Shown: positions 15,603 to 23,998, counted from the first letter of the stretch. The stretch is 28,322 nt of DNA from JOPF133 sp052144935 (GCA_052144935.1 JBKQPR010000088.1:1-28322); one strand, 5' to 3'. A program made the numbers and translations. Notes: generated from the letters alone by a model not told the origin.

Positions 15603-17528
15603 TTATCCATTCGAGCTCGTACGGACCTTGACGAAGGAAGCCAGCGCCAGCAGCGGAAAGTAATCCTTGTACATATGGTAGTTGAGATAGAACACGCGCG
15701 GGAAACCCGTACCGGTGGCCAGAGTCTCGGCCCAGCTTCCGTCCTGCCGCTGGGTCTCCAATAAATATTCGATGCCGTGCTGCACGCTCAAGCTGGCGGC
15801 GTCCCCGCCGGCGATCAGCCCCAGCAGCGCCCAGGCCGTCTGCGAAGGTGTGCTCGGGGCCGGCGTGAAAACGCGGTTCTCGTAACTGGCGCAGCTTTCG
15901 CCCCAGCCGCCATCGGCATTCTGGATGGACCGCAGCCACTCCCCCGCCCGCAGCACGTGCGCTTCCCGGTCGTCCTCGCCGGACGCCGCCAGGCCGCGCA
16001 GCGCAAAGCAGGTGCCGTAGATATACGCCACGCCCCAGCGCCCGTACCAGCTTCCGTCGGCCTCCTGATGGCGCACCAGCCACTCCACGCCGCGCCGCAC
16101 GGCCGGATGACTGCGCTCCACTTCATGCGCCGCCAGAGCCTCCAGCACGCGGCCAGTGATATCCGCGCAGGTAGGGTCCAGCATGGCATTGTGATCCGCG
16201 AAGGGAACGCCGTTCAGAAACTCCCAGTTGTTGTCGGCGTCGAAGGCCGCCCATCCGCCATCGCCCGACTGCATGGCCAGCAGCCAGTCCAGGCCCCGTC
16301 GATGGCACGCCATCTGCGCCGCCGGGTTCGATCCGGCCGCCTGGCTCAGCGCCAGCATCACCATGGCCGTGTCGTCGATATCCGGATAGTGTTCGTTGTT
16401 ATAGAAAAACGCCCAGCCGGAGGGTTCCGTGTGGGGCCGCTTCACCGACCAATCGGCTTTGCGCCGTACTTCCCGCGCCAGCAGCCAATCGGCCGACGAG
16501 CGCAGGGCCGGGTGCCCGGCATCCGCCTGGCTCAGCGCATACGCGCCGATGGCGGTGTCCCACACCGGCGAGAAGCACGGCATGAAGAAAAACCGCTTGC
16601 CATCGTCCACCATCAACTTATTGAACTGGCGGAGCGCTTCTACCCGGAGCGGGTGGTCTTTGGCATAGCCCAGCGAATCCAGGGCCATCACCGAATACAT
16701 CATGGGAGGATAGATCGCGCCCAGTCCATCGGAGTGCCGCATGCGCTCGATCATCCACTCGCTGGCCCTGGCGATGGCCTTACGCCGCACGGCCTGAATG
16801 CCGTGCCGCTCCCACCACTTCAAGAAACTGTCGGCCGCCAAAAAGATGTTGTGCCAGGTGAACCAGTTCGGGTCCCGGTGGAATTCCGGACTCACTCCCG
16901 GCAGCCAGAGCTCATCCAGCGTGAACCCGGCCGGCGCCGGGCGCCGCGGATTGGACGCGTGCACAATGGAAAGCGACACCACGATGGTGCGGGTCCAGGA
17001 AGACATCTGGTAGAGAAACCGGAAGGGCATCAGCACCACTTCCGGCGGAATGCTGGGACAATACTGCCGCGGGTACAGATCGAACAGGCTCAGGTTGACC
17101 TTCACCCAACTGTTGGCCGCCTGGACGCCGCCCAATTCCAGAATCCGCCGGCGCAGCCGCGCCATCCGCGGATCGTCCACATCCAATCCCGCCAGCTTGA
17201 GCGCGAAGTAGGCCTTCACCGAGGCGCTCACTTCCGACGGCCCTTGGACATAAGTGTTGAACCCCCCGTCGGGCAACTGGCGGTCCAGAATCGAACGCGC
17301 CGCCTTATCGACCAGCCGCCGCGTCCGCGGATTCCATCGGCCCTTCTCCGGTGGATACAGCCACAGTTGAAACAGGATGTAGTCGGATTCGAGCGTGGTG
17401 TCGGCGGTCAGCTCCGCGCACCAGTGCCCGTCGGACGTCTGAAGCTGAGCCAGGTACCCGGCCGCCCGCCGCGCGCCCTGCCGCGCCGCCGCCTCCAGCG
17501 TATTCCCGACTTGTACCTGCGCGCTCAT
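15603..17528 (-). CDS. shc: Squalene-hopene cyclase
   Basis: This membrane-associated triterpene cyclase converts squalene to hopene and hopanol. The ATG at 17528 overlaps the ispH stop by four bases and gives 641 residues, the usual family length; the upstream in-frame sequence to 17828 is low-complexity Gly/Arg-rich shadow coding and is not part of the protein. The catalytic DxDD motif is DIDDTAM at 383-386. QW-type repeats are visible as QLPDGGFNTYVQG, QSGDGGWAAFDADN, QEADGSWYGRWG, QNADGGWGESCASY and QRQDGSWAETLATG. The segment NWFTWHNIFLAADSFLKWWE is typical of the central barrel. Translational coupling to ispH upstream and hpnH downstream puts supply of precursors, cyclisation and tailoring in one transcript. 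Confidence 0.95.
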   Translation of the reverse strand: MSAQVQVGNTLEAAARQGARRAAGYLAQLQTSDGHWCAELTADTTLESDYILFQLWLYPPEKGRWNPRTRRLVDKAARSILDRQLPDGGFNTYVQGPSEVSASVKAYFALKLAGLDVDDPRMARLRRRILELGGVQAANSWVKVNLSLFDLYPRQYCPSIPPEVVLMPFRFLYQMSSWTRTIVVSLSIVHASNPRRPAPAGFTLDELWLPGVSPEFHRDPNWFTWHNIFLAADSFLKWWERHGIQAVRRKAIARASEWMIERMRHSDGLGAIYPPMMYSVMALDSLGYAKDHPLRVEALRQFNKLMVDDGKRFFFMPCFSPVWDTAIGAYALSQADAGHPALRSSADWLLAREVRRKADWSVKRPHTEPSGWAFFYNNEHYPDIDDTAMVMLALSQAAGSNPAAQMACHRRGLDWLLAMQSGDGGWAAFDADNNWEFLNGVPFADHNAMLDPTCADITGRVLEALAAHEVERSHPAVRRGVEWLVRHQEADGSWYGRWGVAYIYGTCFALRGLAASGEDDREAHVLRAGEWLRSIQNADGGWGESCASYENRVFTPAPSTPSQTAWALLGLIAGGDAASLSVQHGIEYLLETQRQDGSWAETLATGTGFPRVFYLNYHMYKDYFPLLALASFVKVRTSSNG

Positions 17529-18496
17529 TGAATCGATATCATCAGTTCGCCCGGCAGGGAAAACCGCACGTCCTCTTCCACCAGCTCCAGTTCCTCCATC
17601 TGGTGAAAGCCCCATTCGCGCAGGAACTCGATCAACTCCCGCACCAGGTGTTCCGGCGCCGAAGCGCCCGCCGTAACGGCCACGTTTCTGACGCCCTCCA
17701 GCCAGAGCGCGTCCACGTCGTGGCGGTCGTTCACCAGGTACGAACGGACTCCGAAATTGTCCCCCACCTCCACCAACCGCTTGGAGTTCGAGCTGTTCTG
17801 CGAACCGACCACCAGCAGCAGATCGCAAACTTCGGAGACCGCCTTGACCGCCATCTGGCGGTTCTCGGTGGCATAGCAGATGTCCTGCGCGGGAGGTCCC
17901 TGCACCAGCGGAAATCGCTCCTTCAAGCGGGTCACAATCTCGCGGGTTTCGTCCAGGCTCAAGGTAGTCTGGGTCAGGTACCGCACGCGCGTGGGGTCGG
18001 GCAATTGCAACCGGTCGACATCCTCCACGGTTTCCACCAAGTAGCTCCGCTCCGGCACCTCGCCCAGGGTGCCGATCACCTCATCGTGATCCTTGTGCCC
18101 GATCAACACGATACTGAACCCATCGCGCGCGAACCTCACCGCTTCCAGGTGCACTTTCGTGACCAGGGGGCAGGTGGCGTCGATCACGTCCAGCCTGCGT
18201 TCGCGAGCCTCCCGGCGCACCGAGGGCGCCACTCCGTGGGCGCTGAAAATGGCGCGCGCACCAGCCGGCACCTCGTCCAGTTCCTCGACGAAAATGGCCC
18301 CCGCTTCGCGCAATTCATCCACCACATGCTTGTTGTGCACGATCTCCTTCCGCACGTACACGGGCGGGCCGTAGAGATCCAGAGCGATCTTCACCACATC
18401 GATCGCCCGGACCACCCCAGCGCAAAAACCGCGCGGCTTGAGCAGAAAAATCTTCTTCTCCGCGCCACGGTTAGGTGCGAAATGCTTCAGAGGCAT
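17525..18496 (-). CDS. ispH: 4-hydroxy-3-methylbut-2-enyl diphosphate reductase
   Basis: IspH (LytB) is the last enzyme of the MEP pathway, using a [4Fe-4S] cluster to make IPP and DMAPP. The 323-residue protein has the three cluster cysteines in PRGFCAGV (C25), DATCPLV and DICYATENRQ, together with the family segments HNKHVVDEL and FSAHGV. The ATG at 18496 has AAGGAA about ten bases upstream. It is the first gene of the hopanoid operon and its stop overlaps the shc start. Placing it next to the cyclase suggests that precursor supply is coordinated with hopanoid output; it may also be the cell's main IspH. Confidence 0.95.
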   Translation of the reverse strand: MPLKHFAPNRGAEKKIFLLKPRGFCAGVVRAIDVVKIALDLYGPPVYVRKEIVHNKHVVDELREAGAIFVEELDEVPAGARAIFSAHGVAPSVRREARERRLDVIDATCPLVTKVHLEAVRFARDGFSIVLIGHKDHDEVIGTLGEVPERSYLVETVEDVDRLQLPDPTRVRYLTQTTLSLDETREIVTRLKERFPLVQGPPAQDICYATENRQMAVKAVSEVCDLLLVVGSQNSSNSKRLVEVGDNFGVRSYLVNDRHDVDALWLEGVRNVAVTAGASAPEHLVRELIEFLREWGFHQMEELELVEEDVRFSLPGELMISIQ

Positions 18497-18506
18497 AGTG
18501 TTGAAT

Positions 18507-18519
18507 TCCTTCGATTATA
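18507..18519 (-). promoter_or_regulatory. Putative promoter -10 and ribosome binding site ahead of ispH
   Basis: On the minus strand a perfect TATAAT (plus-strand 18514-18519) lies 18 bases before the ispH ATG, with AAGGAA between them. No good TTGACA-like -35 is found at the right spacing. This is the best candidate for the promoter of the whole hopanoid operon, giving a very short leader. It is a sequence match only. Confidence 0.45.
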
Positions 18520-18638
18520 GCAGGACAGTGAATTTCAAGCACTTACAAGTTATTGATGCGTCGCGCGCGGGAAGTGTTGCACGAGATGGGGGTGGTTGGG
18601 GCGGACCCCCGGGGAAGCCTTTCCCAGGGGCACCCACC

Positions 18639-18678
18639 CCCCGAGGCCACTTCGGGGCGGCTTGGTCTCCCTTGAGAC
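18639..18678. terminator. Cluster of short hairpins between the nucleotidyltransferase remnant and ispH
   Basis: Two perfect stems occur close together: CCCCGA with TCGGGG (18639-18644 and 18652-18657) and GTCTC with GAGAC (18665-18669 and 18674-18678). An imperfect G/C-rich inverted repeat (GGGGAAgcctTTCCC type) lies just before at about 18609-18630. Neither is followed by a T-tract, so if they stop transcription from the pseudogene they may act with Rho or as RNA stability elements. The stretch 18540-18715 holds no gene. Confidence 0.35.
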
Positions 18679-18715
18679 TCCCCGGCGGGGGCCGGCCGGT
18701 ACAGCGGCAAGAGGC

Positions 18716-19195
18716 TCATTCGGGGACCTGGGCTTCGAGAACGCTCTCCAGTTCCGGCAAAATCAGCAGATCCTTCGCGCGCCCCGCAGCGCGCTTGGCC
18801 CGGATGAGGGCCGGCAGATCGAGTGTCCTGACAGTCGCGGTCGAAGGCCGGTACCAGGATCGAACTGGCCTTCACCTCATCGCAGCTGCCTAACCCGGGG
18901 ATTTCGGCCAGCAGGTCGATGGGCCGAGGTCCGTGGCGAGCGTGAAAACGGTTCCGTTGCGCAGCGTGGCATCGTCCCATGTGAAGGGCAAATCCCGTGG
19001 CACGTCCCGTAGCCGGGGATGGAACGGCGCCAAGGCCCGGGCTAGGCTTCGCAGGTTGCCGGCCTCTCGCGAGAAACAGAGATCCAAGTCGTTGGTGAGA
19101 CGCGAACTGCCGTGCAGAATCGCCGGCCAGCCGCCGACGATCACGAGCTCCACCACTCCATCCACCAGCGTTTGAACCGCCGCGATGAAATTCAT
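18716..19195 (-). pseudogene. Nucleotidyltransferase-fold (AbiEii/MNT-like) protein, two frameshifts
   Basis: The N-terminal frame (MNFIAAVQTLVDGVVELVIV, then GGWPAILHGSSRLTNDLDLC) shows the GG-x-A-x6-R-x-T-x-DxD motif of minimal or AbiEii-like nucleotidyltransferases. It stops at 18890 after a one-base loss near 18922. In the next frame the sequence continues as IDLLAEIPGLGSCDEVKASS up to AFDRDC, where one extra base near 18831 breaks it again. The first frame then resumes with TLDLPALIRAKRAAGRAKDL and LILPELESVLEAQVPE, stopping at 18716-18718. Joining the three parts gives a normal full protein of about 158 residues, so this is a recent pseudogene or contains assembly errors. It overlaps its small partner by four bases (ATGA). 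Confidence 0.78.
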
Positions 19196-19416
19196 GGGCG
19201 GCGCCGGGCCAGGCCGCGAATCGCTTCGGCGGCTTCGGAGGCCTCGTGCATGCGGCGAACGCGCTCGGCCGGAGAAAGCCGCAATTGGTCGATCAGGAGC
19301 GTCAGGTCGATACCGAAGCGGCGGGCGGCCTCGATGGGGCTTCCTGGGCGCGGATGGCGAAGTCTCTCCTCAGCTCGGGCGAGTTGCGCGGCGGTTGGGG
19401 GACGCCACTCCTGCAT
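19192..19416 (-). CDS. Small protein partner of the nucleotidyltransferase
   Basis: This short protein of 74 residues starts with an ATG at 19416 (MQEWRPPTAAQLARAEERLR). Its second half, IEAARRFGIDLTLLIDQLRL then SPAERVRRMHEASEAAEAIR, resembles small helical proteins often encoded just before nucleotidyltransferase genes in Acidobacteriota and other soil bacteria. In such pairs it is treated as a possible toxin-antitoxin partner. It overlaps the nucleotidyltransferase remnant by four bases. It is intact although its partner is frameshifted. Its exact role is unknown. Confidence 0.7.
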   Translation of the reverse strand: MQEWRPPTAAQLARAEERLRHPRPGSPIEAARRFGIDLTLLIDQLRLSPAERVRRMHEASEAAEAIRGLARRRP

Positions 19417-19531
19417 AAGATTTATGATGGCGCGCTCCGCCGATGGATGCCGCGAGGAGCGTGATGCATGGTGATGCATGGCGGCCGGGGATTCGCGGCC
19501 GCCATGCCGCAAACAGGAAGCGCCGCTAGAG

Positions 19532-19650
19532 CTAGAAGTTGAACTTCCCCATCTGCACCAGCACGCGTCCCGAAACCGTGCCGCTCTGGAAGGACCCATA
19601 GATGCTGGCCGGCGGTGTGACATCCGTGGTAATCGTGCCAAACGCGTTAC
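19532..19650 (-). pseudogene. C-terminal remnant of a second Oar-like TonB receptor
   Basis: On the minus strand, before the TAG at 19532-19534, the sequence reads AFGTITTDVTPPASIYGSFQ then SGTVSGRVLVQMGKFNF. It aligns with the end of the intact receptor next to it (AFGEITSTLGPPTSIYGTSQ then GASVSGRLAIVTGTFTF) and keeps the terminal aromatic residue. Homology fades above about 19650. It is a leftover of a tandem paralogue whose other parts are lost. Nothing else of note is seen between 19417 and 19690. Confidence 0.8.
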
Positions 19651-19690
19651 GCCTGAATCCGCCTGCGCCTCCCCTATGCACTTACAGCCA

Positions 19691-22600
19691 TTAGAACGTA
19701 AACGTCCCGGTGACAATCGCCAGGCGTCCCGAAACCGAAGCGCCCTGGCTCGTACCGTAAATGCTGGTAGGGGGGCCCAGAGTGCTGGTGATTTCTCCGA
19801 AGGCGCCCGAGGTAACGCTTCCCGAGGGGTTGGCGAAGTTCGGGTGGTTGAGCACGTTGTAAGCCTGCATGCCGAAGACGAACTTAACCTTCTCCCGGAT
19901 GGTGAAGCTTCGCTGCAGCGTCGCGTCGAGGTCGAAGTACCCGGGGCCCCGGAAGCTGTTGGGTGCGATGTTGCCCCAGTCGGTCTGGATCGGGCTCGAG
20001 ATGCCCGAGCTGGGGTAAGTGGCAAAATCGGACTTTGCCAGGCAGGGCGTGCCTATCGCATTGCCTCCGTTGCAGTGGGTGCCGAAGGCGCTCGGAACCA
20101 CCAGATCGGCCAGCGGGGTGAGGACTCCCGAAGCGTTGACGTCCGTGGCGATCTTGCTGTCGGTCACGCTAAAGGGAGCGCCGCTGTAGATGTACGTCTT
20201 CAGACCCACAGTCCAGCCTGAGATTAACGCGTTCACAGCCTTGTTGGATGATTTGAAGGGCTGGTTCCACAGCACATCGGCGGCTGCCTGATGCCGGTTG
20301 TCGAAGCCGAGACTGCCATAGCTGTTGCTGAGGTTGAAGGGATTTTCGTAGGCGATGGTACCCAGATCGTGGCTCCAGGTGTAGTGGATCTGGGCCGATA
20401 ACCCGTAGCTGAACATGTGCCGGAATTGCAGCGTGAGAGAGTTGTAGTTGCTGATGCCGTTGTTGTAGTACTGGGTCACCGTCACGAAACGCCCGTCGGG
20501 TGCAGCCGCGGGCAGTCCTCCGTACGCGCCTCCGTAATTCTTGGTGCTGGTGGAGCTGGCGAACATATTGGCGTTCACGGTCTCCTGAATATCGTAGCCG
20601 TGGTTGGCCACATAGGAGACTGTGAACATGTTGTGAGCCGTGATCTCCTGCTGGATCTCGAAGCTCCACTCGAGCGTATGGGGGGCCAGAAAAGTGGACG
20701 GGAAGGAGGTGATGCTGGGAGTGCTGAACGTGGCCGGCTTTACCGCGGTCTGGATCTGCGCCAGGGTAAAGCCGGAGGTAAACCCAGCCTCGAATGCGTT
20801 CGCCGAAACCTGGGCAGTGTAGGCCGAGCTGGTGGGATCGGCGATAAATCCGACCGTTCCGAAGGTCAACCCGGTCGGAGCGAACTTGTTCGGCACCTGG
20901 TTGGCCAGCGTACCGCCTATGCCGTCGGTGTAATTGGTGGAAAACAGTCCGATACCCCCGCGGATGACGGTTTTGTTGTTTCCGAACGCCGGCTTGTAGG
21001 CAAACCCGATGCGGGGCTGCACGATGGGAGCTTCCGCGTGATAAAAGAGATCCGAGCTTTTCGTGAGGGTAGTGTTGTAGGGAACGCTGGTGCCGCCCTG
21101 ATAGCTGGGAGAATCGAATGGCACGTTGGTGAGCACGAAGCATTTTTCGATGCAGGTGGGGTTGAAATCCTCTTCGACACGCAACCCGTAGGTCAGCTTC
21201 AGATTCTTGGTGACGGCCCATTCGTCGGAGACGTAGAAGTCGGCCGAGGGAAACCGGAAATGCAGTGCGCCGTAAAGCGGGAAAGACTGGGTGAAGCTGC
21301 TGAGGGCGTTTCCAGTGTCTCCGAGCTTCCCATTGGCGAAGTCCGACAAATCGCCCAGGCTGTAGGCGCCCAGGAAGGCGCCGGAGGCGATGCTGGTATA
21401 CGTGTACTGGTCGTAGCGGGCGTTCACGCCGGCCCTGAATGTGTGCGCGCCCTTGGTCCAGGAAAAGTCATCGTTGATCTGAAAATGGCCCACGTTTCTG
21501 CCGTTGGGAAAGGCTCCCGCGCCGACTGTGGCAAAACCAGCGGGGCTGTCGCCGTTGGCGCCGCCGTCGCTGATGGCGATCGAGTCCGGCATAAGCGCCT
21601 GTGTCTTCGAGAAATCCTGGACGCCGAACAGAGCGGTGTACCACAGGTACGAGGCGTTGAACGTGTTGACCACCGTCGGACTGATGACCCAGGTATGCGA
21701 AAGGCTTCCCTGGCTGGACGGCTGATGGCTGACGGAGTTATACAGCGGATTGATCGGGCTGGTACCGGTGGCTTGAACGCCCGTATCGTAGAAGAAGCGA
21801 AGCGAAATTTTTTGACTGTTCGAGAGGTTAAAGTCAGCCCGATTAGTAAGCAGTTGTTCGGTATTGATTTCGGTATCGTTGACGCCGAAGGCCTCCGCGC
21901 AGGGGGTGTCCACGCCAAATATCCCGCCCGTTCCGGTGGGAGTCTTGTAGAAGCTGTTGATGCCGCATCCCAGGTGGTTGTTACCGTCCTGCTCCAGGCC
22001 GGGGCCGTTGGTCACCGGGATCGCGCGGTTGATTCCGGGCGAGCCTTTGATCAGGTTGAAATAGTCCTGATACAGAGGAAGCTGGGCGGCGCCGACATTC
22101 GCCAGGGTGAATGCCTGGAGCTGGGGCGACGGAAGTGAGATCACGCCGGATGCCGGAAGAACGTAGCGCAGGTTTTCGTCGTCGAAGAAGAAAAATATCT
22201 TGTTCTTCCAGACCGGTCCGCCGATCCGCCCTCCGAACTGGTGGGCATCCGACCTGCCTCTGGGAGTGCCTGAGGAGTTGCTAAAGAAGGCGTTGGCGTT
22301 GAGCTTTTCAAAGTTGAAGTTGTAGAAAAGATTTCCGTGAAACTGGTTAGACCCGGACATGCCGACCATGTTGACCTGAGCGCCCGCCATACGCCCGTAT
22401 TGCGGGCTATAGGCATTCATCACAATCGCCACTTCGCCGACGGCGTTGGCGCCCAGCAGGTTGTTGCTGGCGCCCGAGTTGTTGATATTGTTGGCGGGGT
22501 CGTTCTGATCCATGCCATCGAGGGTGTAGAGGACGCTCGCGCCCGGGATGCCGTTGGCGTTCAAGTTGCTGGAGCCGCCGGTAACATTCACACGAATGCC

Positions 22601-23104
22601 GGGAGCGGTCATGGCCAGCGTGGTGAGGTCGCCGCCCGGCATGGGGAGATTGTCGACCTGCGCCTTGTTGAAGTTGGTCTCGAGATTGGCGGTTTCTGTT
22701 TGCAGCAGCGCGGCCTGGGCCTCTACCGTGACCATCTCCTGTGTCCCGGCAACGTTGAGCACGATGTTCATTTCCGCGACTTGGCCGACCAGCACGGTGA
22801 ATTTCTCCAGGTTCGATTTCATGCCCGTGGCGGCAGCCGAAATCTCGTAATCGCCGGGCTTCAACAGGTCCAGACGGTATTCGCCGGCCGAGCCGGTGAC
22901 GACCGTCCGCGTTTCGCCGGTGTCCATGCTCTTGAGTGTGACGGTGACGTTGGGCACCACGGCGCCCGAACTGTCCTTGATGACGCCTGCTACGTCGCCG
23001 GTGGTGATTGTCTGGCCGAATGCCGGCGGCGCCGCCGTAAACAGCATCGATAGAAGGCCGGCAACCGCCAGCCAGGAAGACCTGGAACTTTGTGTATCCC
23101 TCAT
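19691..23104 (-). CDS. Oar-like TonB-dependent receptor with carboxypeptidase-regulatory domain
   Basis: This outer-membrane receptor has 1137 residues. A signal peptide runs to about residue 30 (PPAFG-Q). A CarboxypepD_reg-like beta-sandwich covers about 35-115 (GDVAGVIKDSSGAVVPNVTV). A plug region covers about 125-240 (NLPMPGGDLTTLAMTAPG, LYTLDGMDQND). A long beta-barrel follows to the last residues TGTFTF, ending in phenylalanine as needed for barrel assembly. No clear TonB box is seen. Such proteins are very numerous in Acidobacteriota, and their substrates (often glycans, peptides or siderophores) are mostly unknown. A strong AGGAGG sits 7 bases before the ATG, and a long leader with a palindrome lies upstream. 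Fragments of paralogues on both sides show it is the survivor of a gene array. Confidence 0.92.
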   Translation of the reverse strand: MRDTQSSRSSWLAVAGLLSMLFTAAPPAFGQTITTGDVAGVIKDSSGAVVPNVTVTLKSMDTGETRTVVTGSAGEYRLDLLKPGDYEISAAATGMKSNLEKFTVLVGQVAEMNIVLNVAGTQEMVTVEAQAALLQTETANLETNFNKAQVDNLPMPGGDLTTLAMTAPGIRVNVTGGSSNLNANGIPGASVLYTLDGMDQNDPANNINNSGASNNLLGANAVGEVAIVMNAYSPQYGRMAGAQVNMVGMSGSNQFHGNLFYNFNFEKLNANAFFSNSSGTPRGRSDAHQFGGRIGGPVWKNKIFFFFDDENLRYVLPASGVISLPSPQLQAFTLANVGAAQLPLYQDYFNLIKGSPGINRAIPVTNGPGLEQDGNNHLGCGINSFYKTPTGTGGIFGVDTPCAEAFGVNDTEINTEQLLTNRADFNLSNSQKISLRFFYDTGVQATGTSPINPLYNSVSHQPSSQGSLSHTWVISPTVVNTFNASYLWYTALFGVQDFSKTQALMPDSIAISDGGANGDSPAGFATVGAGAFPNGRNVGHFQINDDFSWTKGAHTFRAGVNARYDQYTYTSIASGAFLGAYSLGDLSDFANGKLGDTGNALSSFTQSFPLYGALHFRFPSADFYVSDEWAVTKNLKLTYGLRVEEDFNPTCIEKCFVLTNVPFDSPSYQGGTSVPYNTTLTKSSDLFYHAEAPIVQPRIGFAYKPAFGNNKTVIRGGIGLFSTNYTDGIGGTLANQVPNKFAPTGLTFGTVGFIADPTSSAYTAQVSANAFEAGFTSGFTLAQIQTAVKPATFSTPSITSFPSTFLAPHTLEWSFEIQQEITAHNMFTVSYVANHGYDIQETVNANMFASSTSTKNYGGAYGGLPAAAPDGRFVTVTQYYNNGISNYNSLTLQFRHMFSYGLSAQIHYTWSHDLGTIAYENPFNLSNSYGSLGFDNRHQAAADVLWNQPFKSSNKAVNALISGWTVGLKTYIYSGAPFSVTDSKIATDVNASGVLTPLADLVVPSAFGTHCNGGNAIGTPCLAKSDFATYPSSGISSPIQTDWGNIAPNSFRGPGYFDLDATLQRSFTIREKVKFVFGMQAYNVLNHPNFANPSGSVTSGAFGEITSTLGPPTSIYGTSQGASVSGRLAIVTGTFTF

Positions 23105-23451
23105 TTGAAAACCTCCTCGGTTTGCAAGCTAACTCCCGTCAAATTGCCAAAGCCATGCGCTTCGGCTGTAATGGACTTGCAAGTATTGGCATCAGTGATA
23201 CCAAAATTGCCCGTCGGATGCAATCTGGTGAAAAAAGCAACATGGCTTGACGAACAGGCGGGAAGCCGCGAAGATCCGCTGCCTGGCGGTTCCTTCCACG
23301 CACCGATAAAAACCGGCATAACGACAGAGCACGACTGCGGAACAGCCGGAAACAGCCCGCCGGAAACGCCATGGCGTTCGGTCTCCCGCATGGATAAGCT
23401 TCCGCGCGGGACCGTTCGCCGTCTCACCTCTTAGTGGATTGCGCCATTATA
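23105..23451 (-). promoter_or_regulatory. Long leader of the TonB receptor gene
   Basis: The receptor gene has a strong Shine-Dalgarno AGGAGG (plus-strand complement at 23112-23117). About 340 bases upstream is a perfect TATAAT on the minus strand (23446-23451), preceded by TTGCCA with a 19-base spacer, a plausible but loosely spaced promoter. The leader contains the palindrome at 23186-23204. The block next to the gene (23104-23230) is repeated in diverged form at 23506-23630. No gene is credible within 23105-23450. Confidence 0.4.
23186..23204. promoter_or_regulatory. Palindromic operator-like site, copy A
   Basis: TTGGCATCAGTGATACCAA is a 19-base near-perfect palindrome: all positions match their reverse complement except the centre and one pair. 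It lies 82 bases upstream of the receptor ATG. A diverged copy at 23591-23609 sits at the same distance from the equivalent ATG. Its size and symmetry suit a dimeric repressor of the LacI, GntR or TetR sort. No matching regulator gene is in the window. Confidence 0.5.
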
Positions 23452-23503
23452 CACTATCCGCATGCTGTGTTGGCAACCGCGCGAAACGCGACGCGGTGAA
23501 CGC

Positions 23504-23640
23504 CTCATGTGAAGACCTCCCTGGCCTTAAACTAACCCTCGTGAAAACGGCCAAAAGCCATGCACTCCGCAATAACGGGCTGTGCAGGTATTGGGATCAT
23601 TCATACCAAAGTTGCCCGCGGAATGCAACAACGCCAAAGC
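23504..23640 (-). repeat. Duplicated, decayed copy of the TonB receptor leader
   Basis: This stretch aligns with 23101-23230. It has the same ribosome-binding region (GGGAGG ahead of an ATG at 23508), the same run of TTAGTTTAAGGCC-like sequence, the same GCATGGCTTTTGGCC-like block, the palindrome, and TTGCATTCCGCGGGCAAC against TTGCATCCGACGGGCAAT. The ATG leads nowhere; the coding part has been deleted. It is evidence of an earlier second receptor gene. Confidence 0.7.
23591..23609. promoter_or_regulatory. Palindromic operator-like site, copy B
   Basis: TTGGGATCATTCATACCAA keeps the outer arms TTGG/CCAA and the inner AT steps of copy A, with weaker symmetry. It lies 83 bases from the ATG of the decayed leader, the same spacing as copy A. 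Confidence 0.45.
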
Positions 23641-23699
23641 AAGCCTGGTGGCTTGGAGCGGCGCCGGGAAACGGTGGAGATCCCGCAGTTCCGGACGGC

Positions 23700-23872
23700 C
23701 CAAACTGCGGCAGCGATAGGTTGAGCGGCATCCTCTCTCCGATCTGGAAGTTCCGCGAAAGATCAGTGTCGATTATCGAAGTAACCTGGTCCGCGGAAAC
23801 TATCTGGCGCAACGTTGCCCAGCCGGTCTGGCTGGTACACGTCACGCCTGAAGTGGAAGCATAGGTGGCAAA
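23700..23872 (-). pseudogene. C-terminal fragment of a third TonB receptor paralogue
   Basis: The minus-strand frame reads FATYASTSGVTCTSQTGWAT, then a middle part, then IDTDLSRNFQIGERMPLNL. The intact receptor has FATYPSSGISSPIQTDWGNI, then FDLDATLQRSFTIREKVKF, so the two are homologous over about 55 residues. The rest of the gene is absent; the end runs into unrelated sequence at about 23700. It sits just upstream of the decayed leader, in the order expected for a tandem array. Confidence 0.75.
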
Positions 23873-23933
23873 AGGAGTTTCCGGAGAGACGCGGGCACGT
23901 GCAGGACGCGGAGGCCGGATGTGGGCAAGCTAA

Positions 23934-23985
23934 TGCTGGCCAAAGCGCCAGTGCTGGCCAAAGCGCCAGTGCTGGCCAAAGCGCT
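23934..23985. repeat. 18-bp tandem repeat, about three copies
   Basis: The unit TGCTGGCCAAAGCGCCAG occurs at 23934-23951 and 23952-23969, and its first 15 bases recur at 23970. It contains the palindrome TGGCCA. It lies just beyond the stop of the AI-2E-family gene and could affect its 3' end. The rest of 23873-23998 has no gene. Confidence 0.85.
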
Positions 23986-23998
23986 AAAGCATGTCCGG

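Noticed and set aside
15777..17531. Plus-strand open frame of 584 codons over the cyclase gene
   Set aside because: It is antisense to the squalene-hopene cyclase, which has all catalytic motifs; composition is that of a shadow frame.
17529..17828. N-terminal extension of 100 residues on the cyclase
   Set aside because: It overlaps ispH in another frame, is Gly/Arg-rich, and the ATG at 17528 gives the family's usual length with ATGA coupling.
20417..22138. Plus-strand open frame of 573 codons over the TonB receptor
   Set aside because: Antisense to an intact receptor with signal peptide and terminal phenylalanine; no recognisable domain.
23934..23985. Possible CRISPR array
   Set aside because: Units are directly adjacent with no unique spacers, and no cas gene is present.
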